A stretch of DNA of 57,778 bases from Bernardetia sp. (lineage in GTDB: Bacteria > Bacteroidota > Bacteroidia > Cytophagales > Bernardetiaceae): NCBI RefSeq assembly GCF_020630935.1, contig NZ_JAHDIG010000026.1:1-57778 (forward strand). Reading direction: 5' to 3'. Both the position numbers and the translations under genes were made by a program. Below the pieces are notes generated by a model. It had not been told where the DNA came from and did not search any database. It saw only the letters and a program-made list of their open reading frames with translations. This document shows positions 36,057 through 43,826 of the stretch, piece by piece (position 1 is the first letter of the stretch; the number at the start of each line of letters is the position of its first letter).

Positions 36057-36064
36057 CAAATATA
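36057..36064 (-). promoter_or_regulatory. -7 promoter element for lipA
   Basis: TATATTTG on the minus strand, 46 bases before the lipA ATG. The -33 region would fall inside the 3' end of the neighbouring gene; no clear TTG there. Confidence 0.5.
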
Positions 36065-36077
36065 CAAAATTGTAGCC

Positions 36078-37109
36078 TTAATTTTGAGTTTTGGTGTATT
36101 GATAATCTATGGTTTTAGCTAAGGTCTCACCCTCATAATGACGTTCTCTAATAAGTCTTGCATCCTTATAAACAGATACTTTCTTACTAAAAAAGCTCTT
36201 TGAAGGTTGTATTTTGTCTGTCATCCTTCCTAGTGGGCTTACAAAACTCTGATGAATAATTTGCCATAATCTGTCTTTTTGATAGATAAATTCTTGGGTA
36301 TCATAAGAAATTAGATTTTCTTTTTGGCGTTTTTCAGTTCTTATAAAAGTAGGAAGGTTGTTTTTTTCATCGTAAGCATACCATATAAGTTCTTGCTCTC
36401 CTGTCTGATAATTAAAGTAATGCGTTTTTTCAATAAAATCTTTATTGTATCCTGTTTTTATGTAGCTATAAAATGTCTCTTCTAATGGTGTTTTATCATC
36501 TACAAAAACAACATGTTTGGTTCTCTTACGTGTCTCTTCATCAAAATAAGTAATATACTTTTTGTGTATAGGATTAGCTATTTTCTTGTTACCACTAAAA
36601 ATAAAATTTAAAGTAGGAGTGATTTTTCCATCCTTAGTAGGCTCATAAAAATTGACTACTTCTCTTCCAAAAAGGCTATCAAAGGCAGTGTAGGAATACA
36701 AGATTCGTCTTACAAGCTCATTGTTATGATATATTTTTTCTTCTGTAACTTTTCCTCGTTCATCTTTATAAGAAACTCGTTTCTGCTCGCCCCAAACAGG
36801 GTGAGTTATTGTTATGGTAGGCTCTGCTCCATACGTGTAATTGACCTTAACAATACCTTCTGTTGTATAGACATCTAGTCTCTTCAGACTTGCTTGAGTA
36901 TCATAGATATAATCAGTTTTAAGGTCTTGTAAAGGCTCTTCAACGCTCATTAGTCTTCCTTGTGTGTCGTAGCTATGCACACTATGCTTTTGAGAACGCT
37001 CATCAGAACTTGTAGTTTGCCAAGCAATGATTTGATTTTGAGCAGACACTTCTACTTTAAAAATAAACAAGAATAAAAATACGGATGTGAAAAAATAATG
37101 AATACGCAT
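36078..37109 (-). CDS. Exported protein with YD-repeat-like beta-strands
   Basis: 343 residues, signal peptide (1-23, ending VEVSAQ). The mature protein repeats a short strand pattern such as HSYDTQGRLMSVEE, VKVNYTYG, RVSYKDERGKVTEEKIY and AYDEKNNLPT, resembling the Y-D-x-x-G-x-L units of RHS/YD proteins but too short and irregular to be a toxin-delivery RHS. Likely a periplasmic or outer-membrane-associated beta-strand protein. No family or partner is recognised. Lies 67 bases upstream of lipA on the same strand. Confidence 0.62.
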   Translation of the reverse strand: MRIHYFFTSVFLFLFIFKVEVSAQNQIIAWQTTSSDERSQKHSVHSYDTQGRLMSVEEPLQDLKTDYIYDTQASLKRLDVYTTEGIVKVNYTYGAEPTITITHPVWGEQKRVSYKDERGKVTEEKIYHNNELVRRILYSYTAFDSLFGREVVNFYEPTKDGKITPTLNFIFSGNKKIANPIHKKYITYFDEETRKRTKHVVFVDDKTPLEETFYSYIKTGYNKDFIEKTHYFNYQTGEQELIWYAYDEKNNLPTFIRTEKRQKENLISYDTQEFIYQKDRLWQIIHQSFVSPLGRMTDKIQPSKSFFSKKVSVYKDARLIRERHYEGETLAKTIDYQYTKTQN

Positions 37110-37309
37110 ACGTTGGTAAAGTTAAATTTGGAATTATTTTTACTTAAACGTATGAAACCCTTATTTTGATATATTTTTTTTAGATTAAGTAATTGTGCAG
37201 ATGTAGATTACATTAAATATTTACATAAATTACTTATAAACAATTAGTTATATGATTGACTTCGCTGCTTTGACAGGTTTCAATTATCAATTTTAAGTTG
37301 TCCATTTAC

Positions 37310-38344
37310 TTATAACTCTAATAAAAATTTCATAGTATCTACTCCATCAGCATAATCATAGACTTTAGGATGCTGTGCTTGTCCAAAATCAATGCTGTTT
37401 TCAAACCAAGCATTTGCCGAAACGATAACTTGTATTTGCTCTTCTTTCTCCGTAACAATTTGTTTTACTTCTTCAATATCTTGATAGATTTCATAATATA
37501 ATACTCCAGTAGGCGAAGAAATAGAAGTATCCTTTGTAAGCAAAATATTGAAGGCATCAAAGTGATGAATTTGCTCCATTAGGTAAATAGCTTTATAATA
37601 ATCATAGTTATTAGCATATTTATTATGATTTTTCATTTCATTCCACTGTAAATACACTGTATCAAGTAGTTTTCCAAAGTCATATCCTTCTGGAACATAT
37701 AGTTTTGATACATTTCGACAACCCAAACCAAAGTATTGAAAAATATCTATAGATAATCTTTCTAACTCTTCTTGTGTCTCGTCTCCTTTAATAATGGCTA
37801 CTGAAGAGCGATTTTTACGAATAATACTTGGAAATTTTCCAAAATAATATTCAAAATAACGTGCAGAATTATTACTGCCTGTGGCAATATAAGCATCTGC
37901 GCCTTTTAGGTTAGGACGCAATGAGATATGTTCTTTGAAAGTAGGTTCTACTTCAAACATCCATTCTAGTAGTTTTTCTATCAGAATAGTATCTTTTTGG
38001 CTTGGCTTTATCCAAACATTGTGTCCACTCAAAAGCACTGTGAGCATATCATGAAAACCTACAAAAGGAATATTTCCTGCCATTATAATTCCTATATTTT
38101 TTGAAGGTATTTTTGTCCCCACCTCTTCTAATGCTTGTTGGTTGTAGTTAGAAAGCCAATTTTCTAAGCTATCTTTTGTTAGCATACTGCGAATAGAAGC
38201 AAGGGCAAATTCTATATTTTCAATCGTGAACCAGTTATTATGCACATAGGCTCTATGAAAAATAGGATGTTTGTCTTTTTTTGAAAGAGTATCTATAAAA
38301 TTGCCTAATGCAACTAAAGCAGCTTTACGATGAGAGAGTGTCAT
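37310..38344 (-). CDS. LuxC-type acyl-CoA reductase-like protein
   Basis: 344 residues from ATG 38344. It resembles the acyl-CoA reductase family (LuxC, an aldehyde-dehydrogenase-like fold): PSKNIGIIMAGNIPFVGFHDMLTVLLSGHNVWIKPSQKD, then FGKFPSIIRKNRSSVAIIKGDE and IFQYFGLGCRNVSKLYVPEGYD, whose GLGCRN supplies the catalytic cysteine. These enzymes reduce activated fatty acids to aldehydes. No LuxE, LuxA or LuxB genes are nearby, so this is not a luminescence operon; the family is common in Bacteroidota without a settled role. The in-frame TTG at 38392 lies within the promoter element and is rejected. Confidence 0.82.
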   Translation of the reverse strand: MTLSHRKAALVALGNFIDTLSKKDKHPIFHRAYVHNNWFTIENIEFALASIRSMLTKDSLENWLSNYNQQALEEVGTKIPSKNIGIIMAGNIPFVGFHDMLTVLLSGHNVWIKPSQKDTILIEKLLEWMFEVEPTFKEHISLRPNLKGADAYIATGSNNSARYFEYYFGKFPSIIRKNRSSVAIIKGDETQEELERLSIDIFQYFGLGCRNVSKLYVPEGYDFGKLLDTVYLQWNEMKNHNKYANNYDYYKAIYLMEQIHHFDAFNILLTKDTSISSPTGVLYYEIYQDIEEVKQIVTEKEEQIQVIVSANAWFENSIDFGQAQHPKVYDYADGVDTMKFLLEL

Positions 38345-38389
38345 TGCTAAAAACAGGGAAATGGTTTTGTATGAATTTGAAATAGGCTG

Positions 38390-38397
38390 CAAAGATA
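38390..38397 (-). promoter_or_regulatory. -7 promoter element for the acyl-CoA reductase gene
   Basis: TATCTTTG on the minus strand, 45 bases before ATG 38344. It overlaps the rejected TTG start at 38392. No good -33 TTG visible. Confidence 0.55.
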
Positions 38398-38436
38398 GAA
38401 AATTATGTAGTATCCATCTAAAAAATGTGATAAAAC

Positions 38437-38467
38437 AAAAAAGCCTGTCTGAACAAAGTCAGACAGG
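38437..38467 (-). terminator. Terminator after the outer-membrane barrel gene
   Basis: A perfect nine-base stem (38444-38452 with 38459-38467), six-base loop, then a T-tract on the minus strand (A-run 38437-38442). Confidence 0.85.
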
Positions 38468-38508
38468 ATTTTCAAAGTTCTTTAGGTCTAAATTATTTCT
38501 AACTCAGA

Positions 38509-39240
38509 TTATAGAGCGAAACCTAATCCTACCATAAAGGCTACATCACTGATACTAGCTTGACGTACTAATGGTTGTAAAGAAGTGATATCACCTGCTC
38601 TACGTACAGTTTTTGTGAAACCATGACGGTAACGAGCATCTACTAACAAGTTAGCAAATTTAAGGTCAAACTGTAAGCCTGTTCCGATGATTGCACCAAA
38701 GTCGTGAGGAGCAAAGCTATTTGTTACGTCAAAAGTTTGGTCATAAACAAATGCACCAGAGCTTGCAGTTGTACGGCTATATGTGTAAGCATTGTAGTTG
38801 TAAGAGAAACCAGCGTACAAACGTGGGTGATACACAGAAAGCACAGGAATACGTACGTTTCCAATAACGTTTGCTTGGAAGTTGTTTGCACGGTATGTAG
38901 TTGTTGCATTAGAGAATACAGTGAACGCATTTTGAGTCCATCCTAATTCTAATTCAGCACCTACCCATTTAGTGAAGTCATAACGACCAAAAGCATGGAT
39001 TTGAGGAGCGATGTTTTTGCCAGCTCCTTCTTGTTGGAAAAAGTATTCTGTATCTGCACCAATACGGATATCAGAAATATTAAAGCCAGACTTGAAGCCT
39101 ACCATAAGTTTAGATTCAGACTCGCCTGCTCCGTCTTGAGCAAAAGCAGCACCTGAAGTCAATACAACTGCACATACAGCAGTAGCGATAGCACGGATTG
39201 AACGTTTCAAAGAGAAATCAATGTTAAAGGGTACTTTCAT
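38509..39240 (-). CDS. Outer-membrane beta-barrel protein (PorT/OmpA-like superfamily)
   Basis: 243 residues. A long signal peptide (SIRAIATAVCAVVLTSGAAFAQ, cleaved near 35), then a chain of amphipathic strands (KLMVGFKSGFNISDIRIG, WVGAELELGWTQNAF, RLYAGFSYNYNAYTY, FDLKFANLLVDARYRHGF) ending in a typical C-terminal barrel strand (DVAFMVGLGFAL). It matches the outer-membrane barrel family common in Bacteroidota. It is somewhat more GC-rich than most of the window, uses CGT for arginine often, and has a near-ideal promoter, all suggesting high expression. Single-gene unit. Function unknown. Confidence 0.82.
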   Translation of the reverse strand: MKVPFNIDFSLKRSIRAIATAVCAVVLTSGAAFAQDGAGESESKLMVGFKSGFNISDIRIGADTEYFFQQEGAGKNIAPQIHAFGRYDFTKWVGAELELGWTQNAFTVFSNATTTYRANNFQANVIGNVRIPVLSVYHPRLYAGFSYNYNAYTYSRTTASSGAFVYDQTFDVTNSFAPHDFGAIIGTGLQFDLKFANLLVDARYRHGFTKTVRRAGDITSLQPLVRQASISDVAFMVGLGFAL

Positions 39241-39319
39241 AATTTAAAAGGTTGTTGTTGTAAGATAACGGATTTTGTTCGAAAAAAGTAAATTTTCTCC
39301 AAAATAGAAAACTTTGCTG

Positions 39320-39353
39320 CAAAGGAAAGCATTTTTTTTTAATTTCTTGCAAA
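39320..39353 (-). promoter_or_regulatory. Promoter for the outer-membrane barrel gene
   Basis: On the minus strand: TTTG (39350-39353), 22-base spacer, TTCCTTTG (39320-39327), one mismatch to TAnnTTTG. It predicts a leader of about 73 bases. Confidence 0.62.
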
Positions 39354-39942
39354 TTTTATTCACTTTATTTTCATAAATGCAGTCAAGTAACAGCTAACCT
39401 ATTCTATTTGGTTAGAATATATTTCAATAAATAAACATGTTATTTCTCAATTAGAAATTGATTTATTGAAAAGTTAGTAGCCTGATTATAAAAATAAAAC
39501 AACAAAGATTTGAGAAGTCAAAGAAAAATCTTAACCATTTTGTTCAAGAAAAGATTTTCAAGAAAACCTCTTCCGAAACAGAATTGTCAAAACATAAATT
39601 GAGTTAATTGTTAGCTATGACATTGTTTAGAATGATTTTCCCAAAACATGTTACTTCTTTACCTCAGTATTACTAAAAAATATTGATTCAAGAAATAAAC
39701 TTCAAAATCAAAATTACTAAAAATTATAAACAAATCTAACTCTACATCACTAATAACTTATAACTTTTTGGTAAAAAATCAAAATAAGCAAGAACCATAA
39801 AAATTATATACCCAGTAGTAGTATTATGTGTAGATGGTCATTTATACGCTAAAACCATCTTTTCGGTTACTTTGTTTCATTAATTCTTTATTTACATTTC
39901 AACTAACCCAATAGAACTTTACTGTTTTCCAATCAACCTTTG
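39354..39942. other. Divergent intergenic region with small hairpins
   Basis: About 590 AT-rich bases with no recognisable gene. It holds an 11-base perfect inverted repeat (39422-39432 with 39461-39471) with a second small hairpin in its loop, and AGATGGT/ACCATCT (39832-39838 with 39854-39860) followed by TTTT. Confidence 0.55.
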
Positions 39943-39950
39943 TATATTTG
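39943..39950 (+). promoter_or_regulatory. -7 promoter element for the polysaccharide-export unit
   Basis: TATATTTG, exact TAnnTTTG, 72 bases before the GTG start of the permease gene. No ideal -33 TTG at the right distance. Confidence 0.5.
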
Positions 39951-40022
39951 CGACCTACTTCTCAAACAAAGTGAAGTTTAATCTAAAAAATAAACTCTTT
40001 TAACTTATTCATTCCCAAACTT

Positions 40023-40910
40023 GTGAAACAACATCATGCTTCAAATTACGATTTATTTATCAAAGCTGGACATACTGAAGGTAATTACTGGAAAGACCTT
40101 TGGCGATACCGAGAGCTTTTTTACATTCTTACTTGGAGAGATTTGAAGGTGCGTTATAAACAAACCGTTTTGGGCATTGCTTGGAGTGTTATTCGTCCAC
40201 TTTTAACCATGATAATCTTTACAGTTGTTTTTAGTGGAGTGGCAGGACTTCCTTCTGAAGGAAATGCTCCTTATGCTGTTATGGTTTATGTTGGACTTTT
40301 GCCTTGGCAATTTTTTGCTAATGCACTATCCGAAAGTAGTAATAGCTTAGTCTCTAGTGCTAATCTTATATCAAAGGTTTATTTTCCTCGTCTCATTATT
40401 CCAACAGCTTCTATCATTACAGCTTGTGTAGATTTTCTAATTTCATTCGTACTACTACTTCTATTAATGCTTGTTTATCAGTACGTACCAAGTTGGAAGA
40501 TTATCTTTTTACCTTTTTTCCTAATTGTTGCCTTCTTGTCAGCCTTTGGTGTTGGTCTTTTACTAACAGCTTTAAATGTAAAATATAGAGATTTTCGTTA
40601 TATACTTCCTTTTATTGTTCAGTTTGGATTATATATATCGCCTGTTGGGTTTAGTAGTAATACTGTATATACAAACCTTGCTAAAAAGCTATCAGAAATG
40701 AATATGGATTGGCTTACAGATTATTTAATAACATTCTATGCTCTCAATCCAATGGTAGGAGTGATAGATGGTTTTAGATGGTCTATTATTGGAAATGCTG
40801 AAATGAACTGGACTATGTTTGGCGTATCTATCTTTATGTGTTTATTAATTTTGTTCTATGCGATTTATTATTTCCGTAAGACAGAAAAAACATTTGCCGA
40901 CGTGATATAA
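40023..40910 (+). CDS. Polysaccharide/lipopolysaccharide export ABC permease (Wzm-type)
   Basis: 295 residues, six membrane helices. Typical ABC-2 polysaccharide permease: WRYRELFYILTWRDLKVRYKQTVLGIAWSVIRPLLTM near the start, LPWQFFANALSESSNSLVSSANLISKVYFPRLIIP in the middle and FYALNPMVGVIDGFRWS near the end. It forms the inner-membrane channel that exports a finished glycan with the ATPase encoded 61 bases downstream. The start is GTG (40023); no earlier ATG fits. First gene of the unit with the Wzt-type ATPase and cysD. Confidence 0.92.
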   Translation: MKQHHASNYDLFIKAGHTEGNYWKDLWRYRELFYILTWRDLKVRYKQTVLGIAWSVIRPLLTMIIFTVVFSGVAGLPSEGNAPYAVMVYVGLLPWQFFANALSESSNSLVSSANLISKVYFPRLIIPTASIITACVDFLISFVLLLLLMLVYQYVPSWKIIFLPFFLIVAFLSAFGVGLLLTALNVKYRDFRYILPFIVQFGLYISPVGFSSNTVYTNLAKKLSEMNMDWLTDYLITFYALNPMVGVIDGFRWSIIGNAEMNWTMFGVSIFMCLLILFYAIYYFRKTEKTFADVI

Positions 40911-40971
40911 AATAACAATTTAGATTTCAGAATTACAGAATTATCAATTTAGACTTTAGACAAAAAATAAA

Positions 40972-42240
40972 ATGAGCCAAAGTGTTATTCGTGTAGAGGA
41001 TTTAGGTAAAAAATATATTATAGGTAAGCATCAGCAAGAACGTTATCGTTCTTTGCGTGACGTTATTACAAATAGAGTAAAGTCTGTTTTTTCAAAAAAA
41101 CAAGAAGAAGAAGACTTTCAAGAGTTTTGGGCATTGAAAAATGTAAATTTTGATATACAACAAGGCGACAGAGTTGGTATTATTGGACGCAATGGTGCAG
41201 GAAAATCTACACTTCTTAAAGTATTGAGTAGGATTACAGAACCTACTACTGGAAGCATTGCCATAAAAGGGCGTGTAGCAAGTCTTTTAGAAGTAGGGAC
41301 AGGGTTTCACCCAGAGCTTTCAGGAAGAGAGAATATATTCTTAAATGGGGCTATTTTAGGAATGGGACGACAAGAAATTAAATCTAAATTTGATGAAATT
41401 GTTGATTTTGCTGAAATAGAAAGATTTTTAGATACGCCAGTAAAACGCTACTCATCGGGTATGTATGTTCGTTTGGCTTTTGCTGTGGCTGCTCACCTAG
41501 AACCTGAAATACTGATTGTAGATGAAGTTTTGGCTGTGGGGGATAGCAAGTTTCAGAAAAAATGTTTGGGAAAAATGGGAGAAGTTTCTACACAAGGCAG
41601 AACTATCTTGTTTGTAAGCCATAATACTACCTTTGTTAGAAGTCTTTGCAATAAAGGAATTTGGTTAGATAAAGGACAAGTAAGACAAACAGGCTCAACC
41701 AATGAAGTGATAAGCAGTTACCTTGCGTCTATGCACGACCAAGTATTTGATGAAAATAGTGAAATTCATAATAATTTGAATAGAAGAGGAAGAGGAGATG
41801 CTAGATTTAGTAAAATTGTCATTACTGATATGAAAGATGCTGAACTACCTGCCTTTAATAGTGGGCAAAATGTAAAGTTTAACTTTGAGGTAAAAATAAA
41901 TGAATCTTTATCAGACCTCAAACTATCTATGGTTTTCAAATCTACAACAGGAGAAATCATTACCAATACAGGAATGAAAGATATATCTCATCTCTTGGAA
42001 AAAAATAAAAAAGACTATACTATCCATCTTTCTTTGGTAATGGAAAATTTACCCTTCCGTGCTGGTGAATATGAGATGTATTTTTGGCTAGGACAATCTG
42101 CTGAAGTATTTTTTGATGTAGTAGATGGCGTACTTCCTCCTTTGCAAGTAACAACAGATAAAGATGAAGAAGAACTGGCATATAACCCTGCTTCTCCTTA
42201 TGGTTTTTTTGACATCAATACACATATTGCTTCAAACTAA
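40972..42240 (+). CDS. Polysaccharide export ABC ATPase with C-terminal glycan-recognition domain (Wzt-type)
   Basis: 422 residues. Nucleotide-binding domain (about 1-245): Walker A IIGRNGAGKST near residue 72, signature YSSGMYVRLAFAVAAH, Walker B ILIVDEVLAVGD and FVSHNT switch histidine. After a linker comes a C-terminal beta-rich domain (about 275-420: VKFNFEVKINESLSDLKLSMVF, GEYEMYFWLGQ), as in Wzt proteins that read the end of the O-antigen or glycan before export. Pairs with the permease upstream. Twenty bases before cysD, so the three genes are almost certainly one transcript. Confidence 0.94.
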   Translation: MSQSVIRVEDLGKKYIIGKHQQERYRSLRDVITNRVKSVFSKKQEEEDFQEFWALKNVNFDIQQGDRVGIIGRNGAGKSTLLKVLSRITEPTTGSIAIKGRVASLLEVGTGFHPELSGRENIFLNGAILGMGRQEIKSKFDEIVDFAEIERFLDTPVKRYSSGMYVRLAFAVAAHLEPEILIVDEVLAVGDSKFQKKCLGKMGEVSTQGRTILFVSHNTTFVRSLCNKGIWLDKGQVRQTGSTNEVISSYLASMHDQVFDENSEIHNNLNRRGRGDARFSKIVITDMKDAELPAFNSGQNVKFNFEVKINESLSDLKLSMVFKSTTGEIITNTGMKDISHLLEKNKKDYTIHLSLVMENLPFRAGEYEMYFWLGQSAEVFFDVVDGVLPPLQVTTDKDEEELAYNPASPYGFFDINTHIASN

Positions 42241-42260
42241 AATAGACATCATTATTATTT

Positions 42261-43163
42261 ATGAATTATAATCTCTCTCACCTTGACCAATTAGAAGCTG
42301 AGGCTATTTATCTTATGCGTGAAACAGTAGCACAGTTTGAGAATATTGCCCTACTTTTTTCTGGAGGTAAAGATTCAATAACACTTCTACATTTGGCTCG
42401 TAAGGCATTTTATCCAGCTCAAATTCCGTTTCCTTTGTTGCACATTGATACAGGACACAATTTTGAAGAAGCCATAGAGTTCAGAGATTATTTAGTAGAA
42501 AAAACAAATACAGAGTTACTTGTGCGCTATGTTCAAGATTCAATCAATCAAGGAAAAGCAAAAGAAGAAACAGGGTATAATGCTAGTAGAAACAAACTCC
42601 AAAGCATCACACTTTTAGATGCCATTGAAGAACTCAAACTAGATGCTTGCTTTGGTGGAGGGCGCAGAGATGAAGAAAAAGCACGAGCAAAGGAGCGTTT
42701 TTTCTCACACCGAGATGGTTTTGGAGAGTGGAATCCTAAAAATCAGCGTCCTGAACTATGGAATTTATTCAATGGAAAAAAACAGTATGATGAAAACTTT
42801 AGAGTTTTTCCTCTTTCCAACTGGACAGAACTAGATGTTTGGCAATACATTGAAAGAGAGCAGTTAGAATTGCCCTCACTGTATTTTACTCATGAAAGAG
42901 AATGTTTCATAAGAGACGGAGTAATTATGGGAGTCACTGATTTTGTAAAGCTAAAACCAGAAGAAACTACAAAAATAATGAAAGTACGCTTTCGAACACT
43001 AGGCGATGCCACCTGTACGGGAGCAATAGAATCCCCAGCTTCTACTGTCTCTGAAATTGTTAGTGAAGTGGCAGCTATGCGCCTTACAGAAAGAGCAGGA
43101 AGAGCTGATGATTTGCGCTCAGAAGCAGCTATGGAAGACCGAAAAAAAGAAGGTTATTTCTAA
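42261..43163 (+). CDS. cysD: Sulfate adenylyltransferase small subunit CysD
   Basis: 300 residues. An ATP pyrophosphatase-fold protein that makes adenosine 5'-phosphosulfate together with the GTPase CysN. PP-loop SGGKDS near residue 33, then HLARKAFYPAQIPFPLLHIDTGHNF, FGGGRRDEEKARAKER, FFSHRDGFGEWNPKNQRPELWN, FPLSNWTELDVWQYI and the usual C-terminus EDRKKEGYF. All match CysD along the full length. CysN, CysC and CysH are absent; cysD instead follows the Wzm/Wzt genes by 20 bases. This points to activated sulfate for glycan sulfation, or simply a displaced gene. Confidence 0.95.
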   Translation: MNYNLSHLDQLEAEAIYLMRETVAQFENIALLFSGGKDSITLLHLARKAFYPAQIPFPLLHIDTGHNFEEAIEFRDYLVEKTNTELLVRYVQDSINQGKAKEETGYNASRNKLQSITLLDAIEELKLDACFGGGRRDEEKARAKERFFSHRDGFGEWNPKNQRPELWNLFNGKKQYDENFRVFPLSNWTELDVWQYIEREQLELPSLYFTHERECFIRDGVIMGVTDFVKLKPEETTKIMKVRFRTLGDATCTGAIESPASTVSEIVSEVAAMRLTERAGRADDLRSEAAMEDRKKEGYF

Positions 43164-43736
43164 ACGCCAAACTGCGATAAGTGGTGGTCTAAGTGTTTGT
43201 AAAACATATTGTTCCACTCATTGGAGGCTGAGTTTCTGGTGTTAGTTTTTCTATGCGAGAAATAGTTTGGCTGGCAACCAATTTTTCAAAAATGTTTTCA
43301 TTGTCTCTAGTGAGATTAAATTTTAGGACTTTAGCTCATTAAGGTAAGAACCAAATATTATTCTGCAATAAGCATTTTTTTTGGTTAGGGAAAAGGTATG
43401 CTTTTTCCTTACAAATGGTAAAACACTAAATTTGATAAAATTTTAATTTCTGCTAAAATAAAAAGCAATATAAGTAAAAAAGATAAAATTTAAGTTGTAA
43501 AATCAAATAATAATAGCATTTTTTTAGACTGTGTTAGATGTCTGTATAGTTGGCAGAAATAAAAAGGCTGTTGGTAGAAATGAACAGTTAACATAGATGA
43601 AAATGTGGGAATTGGTCTATTTTTTTGTTAATTTTAAAACTAATTATTTTGTCCATACTATTATTCTTAAGTATCTAGCGCAAAGAAACTTTGAAATAAG
43701 TTTGGTAATAATTTAGAAAAGTTAGTATCTTTTGGA
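43164..43736. other. Intergenic region after cysD
   Basis: About 570 bases. The first 150 are less AT-rich but carry no frame I can assign to a gene on either strand. It holds a weak GGAAAA/TTTTCC hairpin near 43388-43412 and no clear terminator for the cysD unit. Confidence 0.5.
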
Positions 43737-43752
43737 TAGGTTTGTAGTTTTG
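43737..43752 (+). promoter_or_regulatory. Tandem -7-like elements before the GAF-containing DISM phosphatase gene
   Basis: TAGGTTTG (43737-43744) is directly followed by TAGTTTTG (43745-43752), and TAAGTTTG occurs at 43697-43704. All match TAnnTTTG, but none has a well-placed -33 TTG. Confidence 0.4.
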
Positions 43753-43826
43753 CAAAGAAAATAACCTTTCATGAAGTTTATTTTGAAGCAATAAGCTATT
43801 TTTTATTTAGGCTAAAAATATTCATT

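Noticed and set aside
36078-37109. RHS toxin
   Set aside because: Strand repeats are YD-like, but the protein is short, lacks the RHS core and has no toxin C-terminus or immunity gene.
37310-38344. Luminescence (lux) operon because of a LuxC-type gene
   Set aside because: No LuxA, LuxB, LuxD or LuxE genes nearby; this family is widespread without luminescence.
43164-43320. Degraded gene after cysD
   Set aside because: The stretch is slightly less AT-rich, but translations on both strands meet stops quickly and show no family motif.
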